A DNA stretch of 31,000 nucleotides. It comes from Neocallimastix lanati (nom. inval.). Lineage: Eukaryota > Neocallimastigomycota > Neocallimastigomycetes > Neocallimastigales > Neocallimastigaceae. The stretch spans positions 632,501 through 663,500 of the forward strand of contig JACVTC010000073.1 of NCBI GenBank assembly GCA_016946835.1. The letters run 5' to 3'. Below, piece by piece: positions 18,580-28,874 of the stretch (position 1 is the stretch's first letter; every line of letters starts with the position of its first letter). The notes under the pieces were generated by a model, which saw only the letters and a list, made by a program, of their open reading frames with translations, was not told the DNA's origin and did no database searches. Made by a program: the position numbers and the translations under genes.

Positions 18580-18735
18580 TGTAGTGCATTTCGCCAATTT
18601 TTAAAATACAAATTTTTAATACGCCATTTATTTTTAATGGCTTGTAAAATTTGGGGGTGTGTCATTTCGAAAATTTTTATTACATAAATTTGTATTTTGT
18701 TGTAGTGCATTTCGGAAAACAGGGCGTATTATAAT
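18580..18735. repeat. Left inverted-repeat block of the MULE-1 element
   Basis: 18651-18701 is the reverse complement of 24410-24465 with only a few differences, and weaker similarity continues outward to about 18627. The block also contains an internal palindrome: AAAATACAAATTT at 18603 pairs with AAATTTGTATTTT at 18687. A direct repeat GTAGTGCATTTCG occurs at 18581 and 18702. CpG-containing words such as ATTTCGCC set it apart from the AT-only surroundings. Confidence 0.75.
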
Positions 18736-18968
18736 GTAATGAATAAATAAATGAATAAATAAATTATAAATGAATAAATAAATTTTTAAATAATAATAAA
18801 AATAATTAAGACAAACGTTTATTATGAAAAAAAAAATTTTTTTTAGAAAATTAAATAAAATATATATATATATATATAATTACTACATATATAAAATAAT
18901 TATATTTTTTTTTTTTTTTTTTTTATTTTATTATTATTATTAATACATTAATACCTTGTTTATATTAT
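18736..18968. other. AT-rich spacer between the left inverted repeat and locus B
   Basis: AATAAATG-type repeats, a (TA)n run and a run of about 23 T near 18907-18924. No gene seen. Confidence 0.5.
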
Positions 18969-21466
18969 CAACAGAAAATACGGATTGAATAAAATAAAAT
19001 AAAATGAAATAAAATAAAATAAAATAAAATAAAATAAAATAAAATAAAATAAAATAAAATAAAATAGATAGTAGAATATTAAATATAAAGTACAGATTGA
19101 ATAAAATAAAATAAAATAAAATAAAATAAAATAGATAGTAGAATATTAAATATAAAGTACAGATTGAATAAAATAAAATAAAATAAAATAAAATAAAATA
19201 GATAGTAGAATATTAAATATAAAGTACAGATTGAATAAAATAAAATAAAATAAAATAGATAGTAGAATATTAAATATAAAGTACAGATTAAATAAAATAA
19301 AATAAAATAAAATAGATAGTAGAATATTAAATATAAAGTACAGATTGAATAAAATAAAATAAAATAAAATAGATAGTAGAATATTAAATATAAAGTACAG
19401 ATTAAATAAAATAAAATAAAATAAAATAGATAGTAGAATATTAAATATAAAGTACAGATTAAATAAAATAAAATAAAATAAAATAGATAGTAGAATATTA
19501 AATATAAAGTACAGATTGAATAAAATAAAATAAAATAAAATAGATAGTAGAATATTAAATATAAAGTACAGATTAAATAAAATAAAATAAAATAAAATAA
19601 AATAGATAGTAGAATATTAAATATAAAGTACAGATTGAATAAAATAAAATAAAATAAAATAAAATAAAATAGATAGTAGAATATTAAATATAAAGTACAG
19701 ATTGAATAAAATAAAATAAAATAAAATAAAATAAAATAAAATAAAATAAAATAAAATAAAATAAAATAAAATAAAATAAAATAAAATAAAATAAATAGTA
19801 GAGTATAAATATAAATTACAGATTGAATAAAATAAAATAAAATAAAATAAAATAAAATAAATAGTAGAGTATAAATATAAATTACAGATTGAATAAAATA
19901 AAATAAAATAAAATAAAATAAAATAAAATAAAATAAAATAAAATAAAATAAAATAAAATAAAATAAAATAAAATAAAATAAAATAAAATAAAATAAAAAA
20001 TAAATCAAAATAAAATAAAATAAAATAAAAAATAAATCAAAATAAAATAAAATAAAATAAAAAATAAATCAAAATAAAATAAAATAAAGAATAAAATAAA
20101 ATAAAATAAAATAAAATAGATAGTAGAATATTAAATATAAAGTACAGATTGAATAAAATAAAATAAAATAAAATAAAATAAAATAAAATAAAATAAAATA
20201 AAATAAAATAAAATAAAATAAAATAAAATAAAATAATATAAAATAAAATAAAATAAAATAAATAGTAGAATATAAATATAAGTACAGATTGAATAAAATA
20301 AAATAAAATAAAATAAAATAGTAGAATATAAATATAAAGTACAGATTGAATAAAATAAAATAAAATAAAATAAAATAAAATAAAATAAAATAAAATAAAA
20401 AATAAATCAAAATAAAATAAAATAAAATAAAAAATAAATCAAAATAAAATAAAATAAAATAAAAAATAAATCAAAATAAAATAAAATAAAATAAAAAATA
20501 AATCAAAATAAAATAAAATAAAATAAAAAATAAATCAAAATAAAATAAAATAAAGAATAAAATAAAATAAAATAAAATAAAATAGATAGTAGAATATTAA
20601 ATATAAAGTACATATTGAATAAAATAAAATAAAATAAAATAAAATAAATTGTAGAATATAAATATAAGTACAGATTGAATAAAATAAAATAAAATAAAAT
20701 AAAATAAAATAAAATAAAATAAAATAAATAGTAGAATATAAATATAAGTACGGATTGAATAAAATAAAATAAAATAAAATAAAATAAAATAGTAGAATAT
20801 AAATATAAAGTACAGATTGAATAAAATAAAATAAAATAAAATAAAATAAAATAAAATAAAATAAAAAATAAATCAAAATAAAATAAAATAAAATAAAAAA
20901 TAAATCAAAATAAAATAAAATAAAATAAAAAATAAATCAAAATAAAATAAAATAAAATAAAAAATAAATCAAAATAAAATAAAATAAAAAATAAATCAAA
21001 ATAAAATAAAATAAAGAATAAAATAAAATAAAATAAAATAAAATAGATAGTAGAATATTAAATATAAAGTACATATTGAATAAAATAAAATAAAATAAAA
21101 TAAAATAAATAGTAGAATATAAATATAAGTACAGATTGAATAAAATAAAATAAAATAAAATAAAATAAAATAAATAGTAGAATATAAATATAAGTACAGA
21201 TTGAATAAAATAAAATAAAATAAAATAGAATAGTAGAATATAAATATAAAGTACAGATTGAATAAAATAAAATAAAATAAAATAAAATAAAAAATAAATC
21301 AAAATAAAATAAAATAAAATAAAAAATAAATCAAAATAAAATAAAATAAAGAATAAAATAAAATAAAATAAAATAAAATAAAATAAAATAAAATAAAATA
21401 AAATAAAATAAAATAAAGTAAAATAAAATAAAATAAAATAAAATAAAATAAAATAAAATAAAATAT
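18969..21466. repeat. Minisatellite locus B, 2.5 kb, with higher-order structure
   Basis: About 25 tandem cores of the form GTACAGATTGAAT preceded by TAGATAGTAGAATATTAAA and joined by (AAAAT)n of variable length. It is the reverse complement of the locus A family. Core subtypes differ in order: TAGATAG...ATATTAAATATAAAG dominates the left half, AATAGTAGAATATAAATATAAG the right. From 20.0 kb a larger block recurs, marked by AAAGAATAAAAT at 20086, 20552, 21013 and 21348. These blocks are separated by 35-bp subrepeats containing AAAATAAATC. Long Phe/Ile/Leu/Tyr frames on the minus strand are by-products. Confidence 0.95.
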
Positions 21467-22218
21467 AATAATTATTTTATATATATAGGAATCTTATATA
21501 TTTTAATTTTTTTTTCATTTATTTTTCTAAAAAAAAAAAATTTAGTTATAATAACGTTTGTCTTTTAATTATTATATTTTATTATAGTAAATAAAAAAAT
21601 TTAAATGAAAAGTAAATAATTTTAATTATTTATAATTCATATTTTCATAAACGATATATATATATATTAATTTAAATGATATAAGAATTAAAAATTAAAA
21701 CAATAAGAGTTGAATAATTGATCCTATTAAAATAATTAATTATTTGCATAGTAATATTTATAATGTTTGACCAATATGAATCAATTATTATTAAAATATA
21801 ATAATAACAATTATAATTTTAATAAAATAATAAAAATCTTTTATTGAATTTATTATTTTTAATAACATAATTAATTTTGAAAAGTATATTGATATTAATA
21901 AAATTTATAATAATATAATATTGATATTGATATTAATAAAATTTATAATTATATAATATTGATATTGATATTAATAAAATTTTTAATTATATAATATTGA
22001 TATTGATATTAATAAAATTTTAACTAGTATCAAATAAATCGGTTTTAGTTATAATTACTTAATAAAAATAACTTAAAGATAATTTCTATTAAGATTATTA
22101 AATAAACACAATAGGTAAATAAATTTGTATTTTTCTAGCATTTTTTTAAATTAAGATTATTTAATTATTATTTAAACGATTATAAATATAAATTTAAAAT
22201 AAATAAATTTTTATTTTT
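21467..22218. other. AT-rich 3' flank of the MULE-1 transposase with short tandem and direct repeats
   Basis: No gene. It contains a 38-bp tandem repeat at 21894-22020. One copy of a 47-bp direct repeat lies at about 22116-22162, and its second copy (22199-22247) includes the transposase C-terminal codons. ATTTAAACGATTATAAA near 22169 is inverted as TTTATATCGTTTAAAT near 22259. Confidence 0.7.
21894..22020. repeat. 38-bp tandem repeat, about 3.4 copies
   Basis: ATTAATAAAATTT recurs at 21894, 21932, 21970 and 22008, followed by an AATATTGATATTGAT segment in each unit. Copies are nearly identical. Confidence 0.95.
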
Positions 22219-23677
22219 CTAGCATTTTTTTAAATTAAGATTATTTATTTTAAATATATTTATATCGTTTAAATCAATTAAACATTCTTTCCATAATTTA
22301 ATTAATTCATTTCTGTTGCATCCATTATAAAATAAATTTATTTCCTTACTTTTGTAATTTTCAATTAAAATTTTAATTTCATCAGTTGCACTAAATATTT
22401 TTTGCTTTTTTTTCCAATTTCCTTTAGTTCTCCTTTGATAATCATTATAAGATAAGTTTTCTTCTTCTTTTAATATATATATTAATCTATAAAATAAAGG
22501 TTTATTTGGAAATATATTATTTAAGTAGCTATTATAAGATTCTGATGTATTGTTTGTTAAATGCTCTATATTTTCATAATAATTCCAATTATTAACATTA
22601 TACTTAAGTAAATAATTTTTATTAAAATATTCTAAAAATTGCAGAAAATTATTATACTTTTTTTTTTGACAAATTCTTTTTATTATAATATAAATATCAA
22701 ATATATAGTTAGGGTTTATAAACGGTAAGTTCGAAATAGCTTTATAATAAATATATACATCATTATTATTCTTCACTTCATGATAACATGATATATTTTT
22801 TTGTTTTTCTAATGATCTTTTGTAATGCCAAACACAATATTTAATATTTATATTGAGAAAAACTTTTTTTGCGGCATTAGATATACCTTGTTCAAAATCA
22901 CAATGAAAATTAGTTGTAGTAATTAATGTATTACTCCTAAATTTATTTGAATTTTTTTTTATTTCTTTAAATAATGTTTCATATGTAGATTGTTTTTTAT
23001 TTTTTAATATAGAAATGGAAGTAGTGTAAAACATATTAAATTTCCCAACATAAGTTCTTGTTATAAATAACTGATAACTAAATTTCGGTGCTGCATAAAA
23101 TGTACCGTCCGCAAATATATTTTTATGATAATTCGAAAATAAATATGCTTGGAATGGTGATTGAAAGATTATTAGATCAGTATTTTTAAATATCATAAAA
23201 TTTTCATTTCTTTTGGTTTTATAATATTTTGATTCAATGGGAATATCATCAAAACTTTTTATGTTTGGAGGAAATTGTTTATTTATATTTCTTATTATTT
23301 GGGATCTAATTGTACTATATTCGGGACATATAAGTCCCATTTCTTGAGAAACGGCATTAAATGTATGTTTAGGTTTTATATCCATAGGAATTGAATTTTT
23401 CTTAATTTCTTCCTTAATTTTATGCTTTGCTACTGATAGACACATCAATTTCTTTTTCGAGATGATTATGTAAACTTTCATATTTTAAAACCTCCTTTTT
23501 ATCATTTAAAATAATTAAAGATTTACATTTATTTAAAGTCTTATATTCAGTGCATCTATAAATTTTTGATTTATCTTTCCTTTGAAATGAAAAATTAAAT
23601 TTGTGTTTTTTATTAATAATAATTTGTTCATTTCCTCGATTTGTTTCACTTATTTCAATTTCTATATTGTCTTCCAT
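22219..23677 (-). pseudogene. FLYWCH zinc-finger / MULE-family transposase, one frameshift
   Basis: Two overlapping frames form one protein: 23677-23420 (85 residues) and 23481-22219 (420 residues, main body). The first carries a FLYWCH-type finger, C42-x8-C51-x18-H70-x-H72. The second has the MULE DDE catalytic core: FADGTF (D125), FHCDFEQG (D195), a CVWH motif (C216-x2-H219) and NTSESYNSYL (E314). All three acidic residues are present. By comparison with the second copy at 25380, a one-base loss near 23440 breaks the joint; otherwise the frame is clean, so decay is recent. Such transposases cut at terminal inverted repeats and paste DNA. A programmed frameshift cannot be excluded but no slippery site is obvious. 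Confidence 0.85.
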
Positions 23678-24100
23678 TAATAATTAAAATTTTTCAATAA
23701 AATATTTTAATAAATATACTTTTAAATGCTTTGAAACTTTTTTTTTTTTTTTTTAATATTTAAAATAATGAACCTTTTTTTAATTAATTATATAATTATT
23801 TAAATAATTATTTAATTATCAATTATTTAAATATTAATAATTTATTATTTCTTTATTTACTATTTTATTTATTTATTTTTATTTTTATTTTTTATTTTTT
23901 ATTTTATTTTTTTTATTTTTTAATACTTAAAAAATAAATTTTTATTTATTTTTATTTTATTTTTTAATGTTTAAAAAAGAAGTTTTCTTATTTCTTATTT
24001 TTTTTATTTTATTTTTTAAGCAATAAAAAATAAAATGTTTATTTATTTTTATTTTATTTTTCAATGTTAAATAGAAATACCTAACCTAATTATTATTTAT
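23678..24100. other. AT-rich upstream region of the MULE-1 transposase
   Basis: Imperfect (TTTTATTTTTAT)n low-complexity sequence, with a run of about 18 T near 23739-23754. No gene seen. The transposase promoter would lie here. Confidence 0.5.
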
Positions 24101-24480
24101 TGAAGTGTTGTATTTCGCCAAAAGTTGAATTTCGTCCAGTTGAATTTCGCCAAATTCTTGGTGGCTTATAAATTTTCGTCATAAAATATCACCACATTTA
24201 TTATTCACGCCATATTGTGAATATATGGCTTTTTAAATTTTGTAGAAAAAAGCCACAAAATTATGATACAATTAGATATACGCCCCACGTAAGATTACGT
24301 GTTTGAAAATTTTTGAGAATTGTAATTTTATTTATTTAATTAATTAATTATTATTCATTAAATTTTTAATAAAATTAAGTGGCTTAAAATTAAAAATATT
24401 TAAGCCATACAACAAAATACAAATTTATGTAATAAAAATTTTCGAAATGCACACTCCCCTTAAAATTTTTGCTAACGCCA
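24101..24480. repeat. Right subterminal and inverted-repeat block of MULE-1
   Basis: 24410-24465 is the inverted partner of 18651-18701. Inside it, 24108-24155 holds three close copies of a TTGxATTTCGyC word, also present once in the left block (18585-18594). The stretch includes CpG words (CACGTAAGATTACGTG at 24286-24301, a near-palindrome). Clustered short motifs next to the ends are what transposase-binding sites look like, but that role is inferred. Confidence 0.6.
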
Positions 24481-24504
24481 TATATTTAAAAAAAATAAAT
24501 GTAT

Positions 24505-25280
24505 AAATAAATAAATAAATAAATAAAGAATGTAATAAGTACAGATTGAATATAATAAAATAAAATAAAATAAAATAAAATAAAATAAATAGTAGAAACT
24601 TAAATATAAAGTACAGATTGAATAAAACAAAATAAAATAAAATAAAATAAATAGTAGAATATGAATATAAAGTACAGATTGAATAAAATAAAATAAAATA
24701 AAATAAAATAAAATAGATAGTAGAATATTAAATATAAAGTACAGATTGAATAAAATAAAATAAAATAAAATAAAATAAAATAAAAATATAGAATGTAATA
24801 ATATAGAAGTACAAGTATATAAAATAAAATAAAATAAATAGTTGAAATATAAATATTAAAATACAGATTGAATAAAATAAGAAAAAATAAGATAAAATAA
24901 GATAAAATAAAATAAATATCTATTTTTATTTTTTATTAAAGAATATTAAAGAACAATGTTTTAGAATGAAAATTTTTTACATTTTTTTTATATTCAAGTA
25001 ATGATATAATTTAATATTATTGGTTGTTAATAATCTCATTAAATATAAATGATTTTTTTTGCTTTCTAACATATATAATTAAATAAAACATTTTATTTTT
25101 AAAAATAAATTGTCTTTAATATTCTTTAATAAAAAAAAAAATAATAAATATTTATTTCATTTTATTTTATATACTTGTACTTTTATATTATTACATTCAA
25201 TATTTATTTTTTTTATTATAATTTATTTTATTTTATATACTTATACTTATTACATTCTTTATTTATTTATTTATTTATTT
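24505..25280. repeat. Foldback structure (long interrupted inverted repeat)
   Basis: 24505-24540 pairs perfectly with 25245-25280 (36/36). 24783-24840 pairs with 25147-25204 with few mismatches. 24934-24956 pairs with 25110-25131. The arms therefore fold around a loop near 25.0 kb; the left arm is longer because minisatellite units are inserted in it. No coding sequence. It lies about 100 bases upstream of the second MULE transposase and could be a foldback or MITE-like element or a MULE terminus. Confidence 0.8.
24539..24925. repeat. Minisatellite locus C
   Basis: Four to five cores GTACAGATTGAATA (24539, 24610, 24672, 24738 and a variant near 24862) with (AAAAT)n spacers, in the same orientation as locus B. 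They lie inside the left arm of the foldback structure. Confidence 0.9.
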
Positions 25281-25379
25281 GAAAAACTAATTTTTCAAAA
25301 TTAATATTAAGAATAGTATTGGATAATTAATATAATAATTTTAATTATATAATTAAAAAATATTTATAAAAATATAGAA

Positions 25380-26805
25380 ATGGAAGAAAATCTAATTATT
25401 GATGTAAGTGAGTCTAACAAGGGAAAAGAGCAAATTATTATTAATAAAAAATATAAATTTAATTTTTCATATATAAGAAAAGATAATTCCAAAGTTTATA
25501 AATGTGCCGAATATAAAAAAATAAATAAATGTAAATCTCTTATTATTTTAAATGATAAGAAAGAAATCTAAAAATATGATTGTTCACATAATCCTGAAAA
25601 AGAATACGATGTATCTTTATCTATAATGAAACATAAAATTAAAGATGGAATTGAAAAAAAGTTCAATTCCTTTTGGTATAAAATAATACCCCTATATAAT
25701 AAAATTTCTAAAGAAATGGAACTTATATGTCCAGAATATAATTCAATTAAATCCCAAATATCAAGAAATTTAAATAAAAAACTACCATCCAATGTAATAA
25801 CATTTGCTGAGATTCCTAGTGAATCTGAGTATTATAAAACAAAGCGAGGTGAAAATTTTGTGATATTCAAAAATTCTAATTTGATAATTTTTCAATCCCC
25901 TTTTCAAGCAAAATTATTTAGGGAATATAATGATGATATATTTGTTGATGGTACATTTTTTATTGCCCCTAAATTTAGTTATCAAATATTTATTACAAGA
26001 ACTTATGTTAAAGAATTAGATAGTTTTTACACTACTTTTGCAATATTAAAAAATATAGAACAAGAAACATATAAAATATTATTTGAAAAATTAAAAAAAA
26101 AAATGCTAATACATGTAACAATAATACTATAATTGAACCAAAAAATTTGCATTATGATTTTGAAAGAGGCATATCTAAAGCAGCAAAAACAATATTTCCT
26201 AATTCAAATATTAAATATTACATTTGGCATTATAAAAAATCACTAGAAATTAAAAAAAAAAAAATAAATTATGCTATAATGAAGTAAAAAATGATAATAA
26301 TATATTTATTTATTATAAAGCTATTTCAAATTTACCATTTATAAATCCTGAATACATATTTGATATTTATATTATAATTAAAATTAATTCCATTAAAAAT
26401 AATTATTGTCAATTTTTAAAATTTTTAGAATATTTTTATAAAACATATTTAATTGATTATGATATGAAATTTTGGAATTATTATAATAATATGGAATATA
26501 TAACAAAAAATGCATCAGAATCACTCAATAATTATTTAAATAATTTATTTCCAACAAAACCATCTTTTTATGAATTAATAGATAAATTAAATGAACTTGA
26601 ACATTTATCATATTATGATTATCAAAGAAAAATAAGATGAATTTGGAAAATAAAAAAAAGAGCAATAAATAAAGCTAATGAAATTAGTGTCTTAATTGAA
26701 CGCTACAAAAATATTGAAGCCAAGTTAATTGATGCTAAATGTGATAGAAATAATATTATTAATTTGTGATTTAATTGTTTAACTGAGTTAAATAATATAA
26801 TATAA
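25380..26805 (+). pseudogene. Second FLYWCH/MULE transposase copy, decayed
   Basis: A diverged paralogue of the transposase at 22219-23677, alignable from start to end. It has the FLYWCH-like finger (YKCAEYKKINKCKS), FVDGTF with the first Asp, HYDFERGISKAAK with the second, IWHYKKSLE (the CxxH Cys is Tyr here), and NASESLNNYLNNLF with the Glu. Breaks: a Leu-type codon is TAA at 25569-25571; frameshifts lie in A runs near 26092-26101 and 26252-26264; TGA at 26638 stands for Gly and TGA at 26767 for Trp. It is therefore inactive. It is oriented head-to-head with the first copy, 1.7 kb between start codons. Confidence 0.85.
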
Positions 26806-27691
26806 ATATTACTTTATAATAAATAATTTAGAAATGAGGAATAAGGAATGACCGAACGAAATAATCAGAATTCTGTCACTCAAAAATTTAATTCATAAAT
26901 CTTATTAAATTTATATAGTTTAAATAAATATTCAAATACAATGTATAATTAATAATTTTAACATTATAATTATTTTTTTTATAACATTTAAATAAAAGAA
27001 TTATTATTAATAACATTTAAATAAAAGAATTATTATTAATAACATTTAAATAAAAGAATTATTATTAATAACATTTAAATAAAAGAATTATTATTAATAA
27101 CATTTAAATAAAAGAATTATTATTAATAACATTTATATTTTTATATAATTTTTTTATTAATAACATATTATTAATAACATTTATATTTTTAATAACATTT
27201 AAATAAAAGAATTAAAATCATAAAATCTAATCATTATATGATTTATTTAATTATTCACTTAATAATTAATTTAAAAATTGAAATAACAAAATAATACAAT
27301 AAAGTAATATTATGTAGCATAATATAGCTATAGCCACATATTTATATACATCACGTGAAAATTGGCTGTAATGCAACCTCCCCGACATAAATCTTTAATG
27401 TTATGCTTTTCATCCATAAAAGTATCACTTTCATTATATTGTAATATATAGGAATTTATATTGTTCAATATATTATTATTATACTCAATATTCTCAATAT
27501 TGGATTTTGTGAAATGAGATAAATATCAAATATAAGAATTAATATTTAATATATTTAACCAATAGAATTAATTATCTAAATGTATAAAATAAGCATTATG
27601 TATTTTTTATTTTTATTTTTACTTAACACTTTTATAAATAAATAAATACGAAAATATAATATGAATCGTTAATCTTTCATCTGAGTTAATA
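26806..27691 (+). other. AT-rich region with tandem repeats, probably including the copia-2 5' LTR
   Basis: After the MULE relic comes the 29-bp repeat. 27300-27500 is less AT-biased (CCACAT, CACGTG, CTCCCCGAC) and could belong to the copia-2 5' LTR, which should end at 27691 just before the primer site. The LTR start cannot be fixed: TGTTCAATAT at 27462 is one candidate. No gene seen. Confidence 0.4.
26982..27135. repeat. 29-bp tandem repeat, five copies plus a partial
   Basis: TAACATTTAAATAAAAGAAT starts at 26982, 27011, 27040, 27069 and 27098, with a partial at 27127. Spacing is exactly 29 and copies are near identical. Degenerate copies trail to about 27215. Confidence 0.95.
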
Positions 27692-27724
27692 GATTAAGAG
27701 TCTCAATCTCCTCAGATTGAGCTA
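27692..27724 (+). promoter_or_regulatory. Primer-binding site of copia-2, extended match to the tRNA-Lys(CUU) 5' half
   Basis: GATTAAGAGTCTCA, shared exactly with copia-1, is followed without gaps by 19 bases of which about 12 match the reverse complement of the D-arm and stem of eukaryotic tRNA-Lys(CUU), ending at GAGCTA. That pattern fits priming by a 5' half-tRNA cut in the anticodon loop. The comparison uses a remembered animal tRNA, since no host tRNA gene is in the window. Confidence 0.6.
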
Positions 27725-27816
27725 TAACAAAAGATAAATATTTATATTTTTTTATTTTTTTTTTTGGATCATATAAACAATGATATTTTTTTTGTCATAA
27801 ATGTTCAAAAGTTTTA

Positions 27817-27866
<50 letters not shown>

Positions 27867-28101
27867 AGTTTTTTTTTTTTTTAACGTTTACTCTTATATA
27901 AATCTTAAACATATAACTTAAACAAAAACTATAACTCAACCTAATGTGTTCAAAATAAGAAATATATTTCAATGATATTAATTTTTTTTTCAAGAAATCT
28001 TACAACATAATGTGATATTAAATTTAGATGAATTAAAAATTAAATAAACAAATACAAATATCATTTATAATAAAATATAAATAAAAATAATAGCAAAAAT
28101 A
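27725..28101. other. copia-2 untranslated leader, first part
   Basis: AT-rich, with a run of about 44 A at 27821-27864 followed by a T run. No coding signal seen. Confidence 0.5.
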
Positions 28102-28407
28102 TTTTGAGCTGAGTAAAGTCAGCAAAATGAACAAAAATACTTTGAGCTGAGTAAAGTCAGCAAAATGAACAAAAATACTTTGAGCTGAGTAAAGTCAGCC
28201 AAATGGTTAAAATATTTTGAGCTGAGTAAAGTCAGCCAAATGGTTAAAATATTTTGAGCTGAGTAAAGTCAGCCAAATGGTTAAAATATTTTGAGCTGAG
28301 TAAAGTCAGCCAAATGGTTAAAAATACTCTGAGCTGAATAAAGTCAGCCAAATGAATAATAATATTTTGAGCTGAGTAAAGTCAGCCAAATAATCTGAGC
28401 TGATTAC
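28102..28407 (+). repeat. 37-38-bp hairpin-forming tandem repeat in the copia-2 leader
   Basis: GAGCTGAGTAAAGTCAGC begins at 28106, 28144, 28182, 28219, 28256, 28293, 28331 (one base changed) and 28369, plus a partial at 28397. In each, GCTGA pairs with TCAGC across a 6-base loop, while the linker between hairpins varies (AAATGAACAAAAATAC or AAATGGTTAAAATATT). The hairpin is the conserved part of the unit. Confidence 0.95.
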
Positions 28408-28874
28408 ATAAATATAAATATAAAAAATAATAAAAAATAAAAATAAGAATAAAAAAAAAAATTTTTTTATCAAAGAAATCATTCAATCAAATGAATAACA
28501 AAATATAATCATCCTATTTGACAAAACTAAAGATCAAAATAAAATTTCAATGAATCAAAAATAAACAATTTAAACAATGAAAATAATATAAATAACCAAT
28601 CGCAAAAATCAACATTTAATAATCAGATGATATCTTTAACTAAAATATACCCAATAAAGCAGGACAAAATCAGTATTCGGCATATTAAAATAATATAAAC
28701 AATTCAATATAAACCCCCAATCATAAACCATTCTTTAATCAAAATTTAAATTAAAAATATAAATATAAATAGAACAAATAATAAAATAAAAGAATTATTC
28801 TATAACAATATTAAATTTATATTACGAAATACAACTAATCCCTTAAATAAAGCAGTATTAACAATCAAAATAAT
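28408..28874. other. copia-2 leader, second part
   Basis: A-rich, moderately complex sequence up to the gag ATG. No gene recognised. Confidence 0.5.

Larger units (their letters stand above)
18627..24500 (-). mobile_element. Candidate 5.9-kb MULE-type DNA transposon (MULE-1) with an internal satellite
   Basis: Terminal inverted repeats (left 18651-18701, right 24410-24465, with weaker extension outward) enclose the 2.5-kb minisatellite locus B and a Mutator-like transposase on the minus strand. Long terminal inverted repeats around such a transposase are the family norm. No clear 8-10-base target duplication was identified, so the exact ends are tentative. Confidence 0.55.

Noticed and set aside
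18528-18710. Minus-strand open frame of 60 codons
   Set aside because: It lies within the left inverted-repeat block and is explained by repeat conservation, not coding.
19079-21302. Long minus-strand open frames rich in Phe, Ile, Leu and Tyr
   Set aside because: They are translations of the (AAAAT)n minisatellite; no start context, no domain, and the same happens in locus A on the other strand.
25568-25792. Minus-strand open frame of 74 codons
   Set aside because: Antisense of the second MULE transposase, whose similarity to the first copy shows the real strand.
26982-27215. CRISPR-like array
   Set aside because: The 29-base units are back-to-back with no distinct spacers, and the genome is eukaryotic.
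27371-27392. AATGCAACCTCCCC as the outer inverted repeat of the second MULE
   Set aside because: It resembles the AATGCACACTCCCC core of the right repeat, but similarity is under about 20 bases and no matching inverted partner lies upstream of 25380.
27692-27740. A tRNA-Leu(AAG) gene with a long variable arm
   Set aside because: The anticodon-like loop and a hairpin are present, but no T-arm or acceptor pairing follows. The opposite-strand match to tRNA-Lys as a primer site explains it better.
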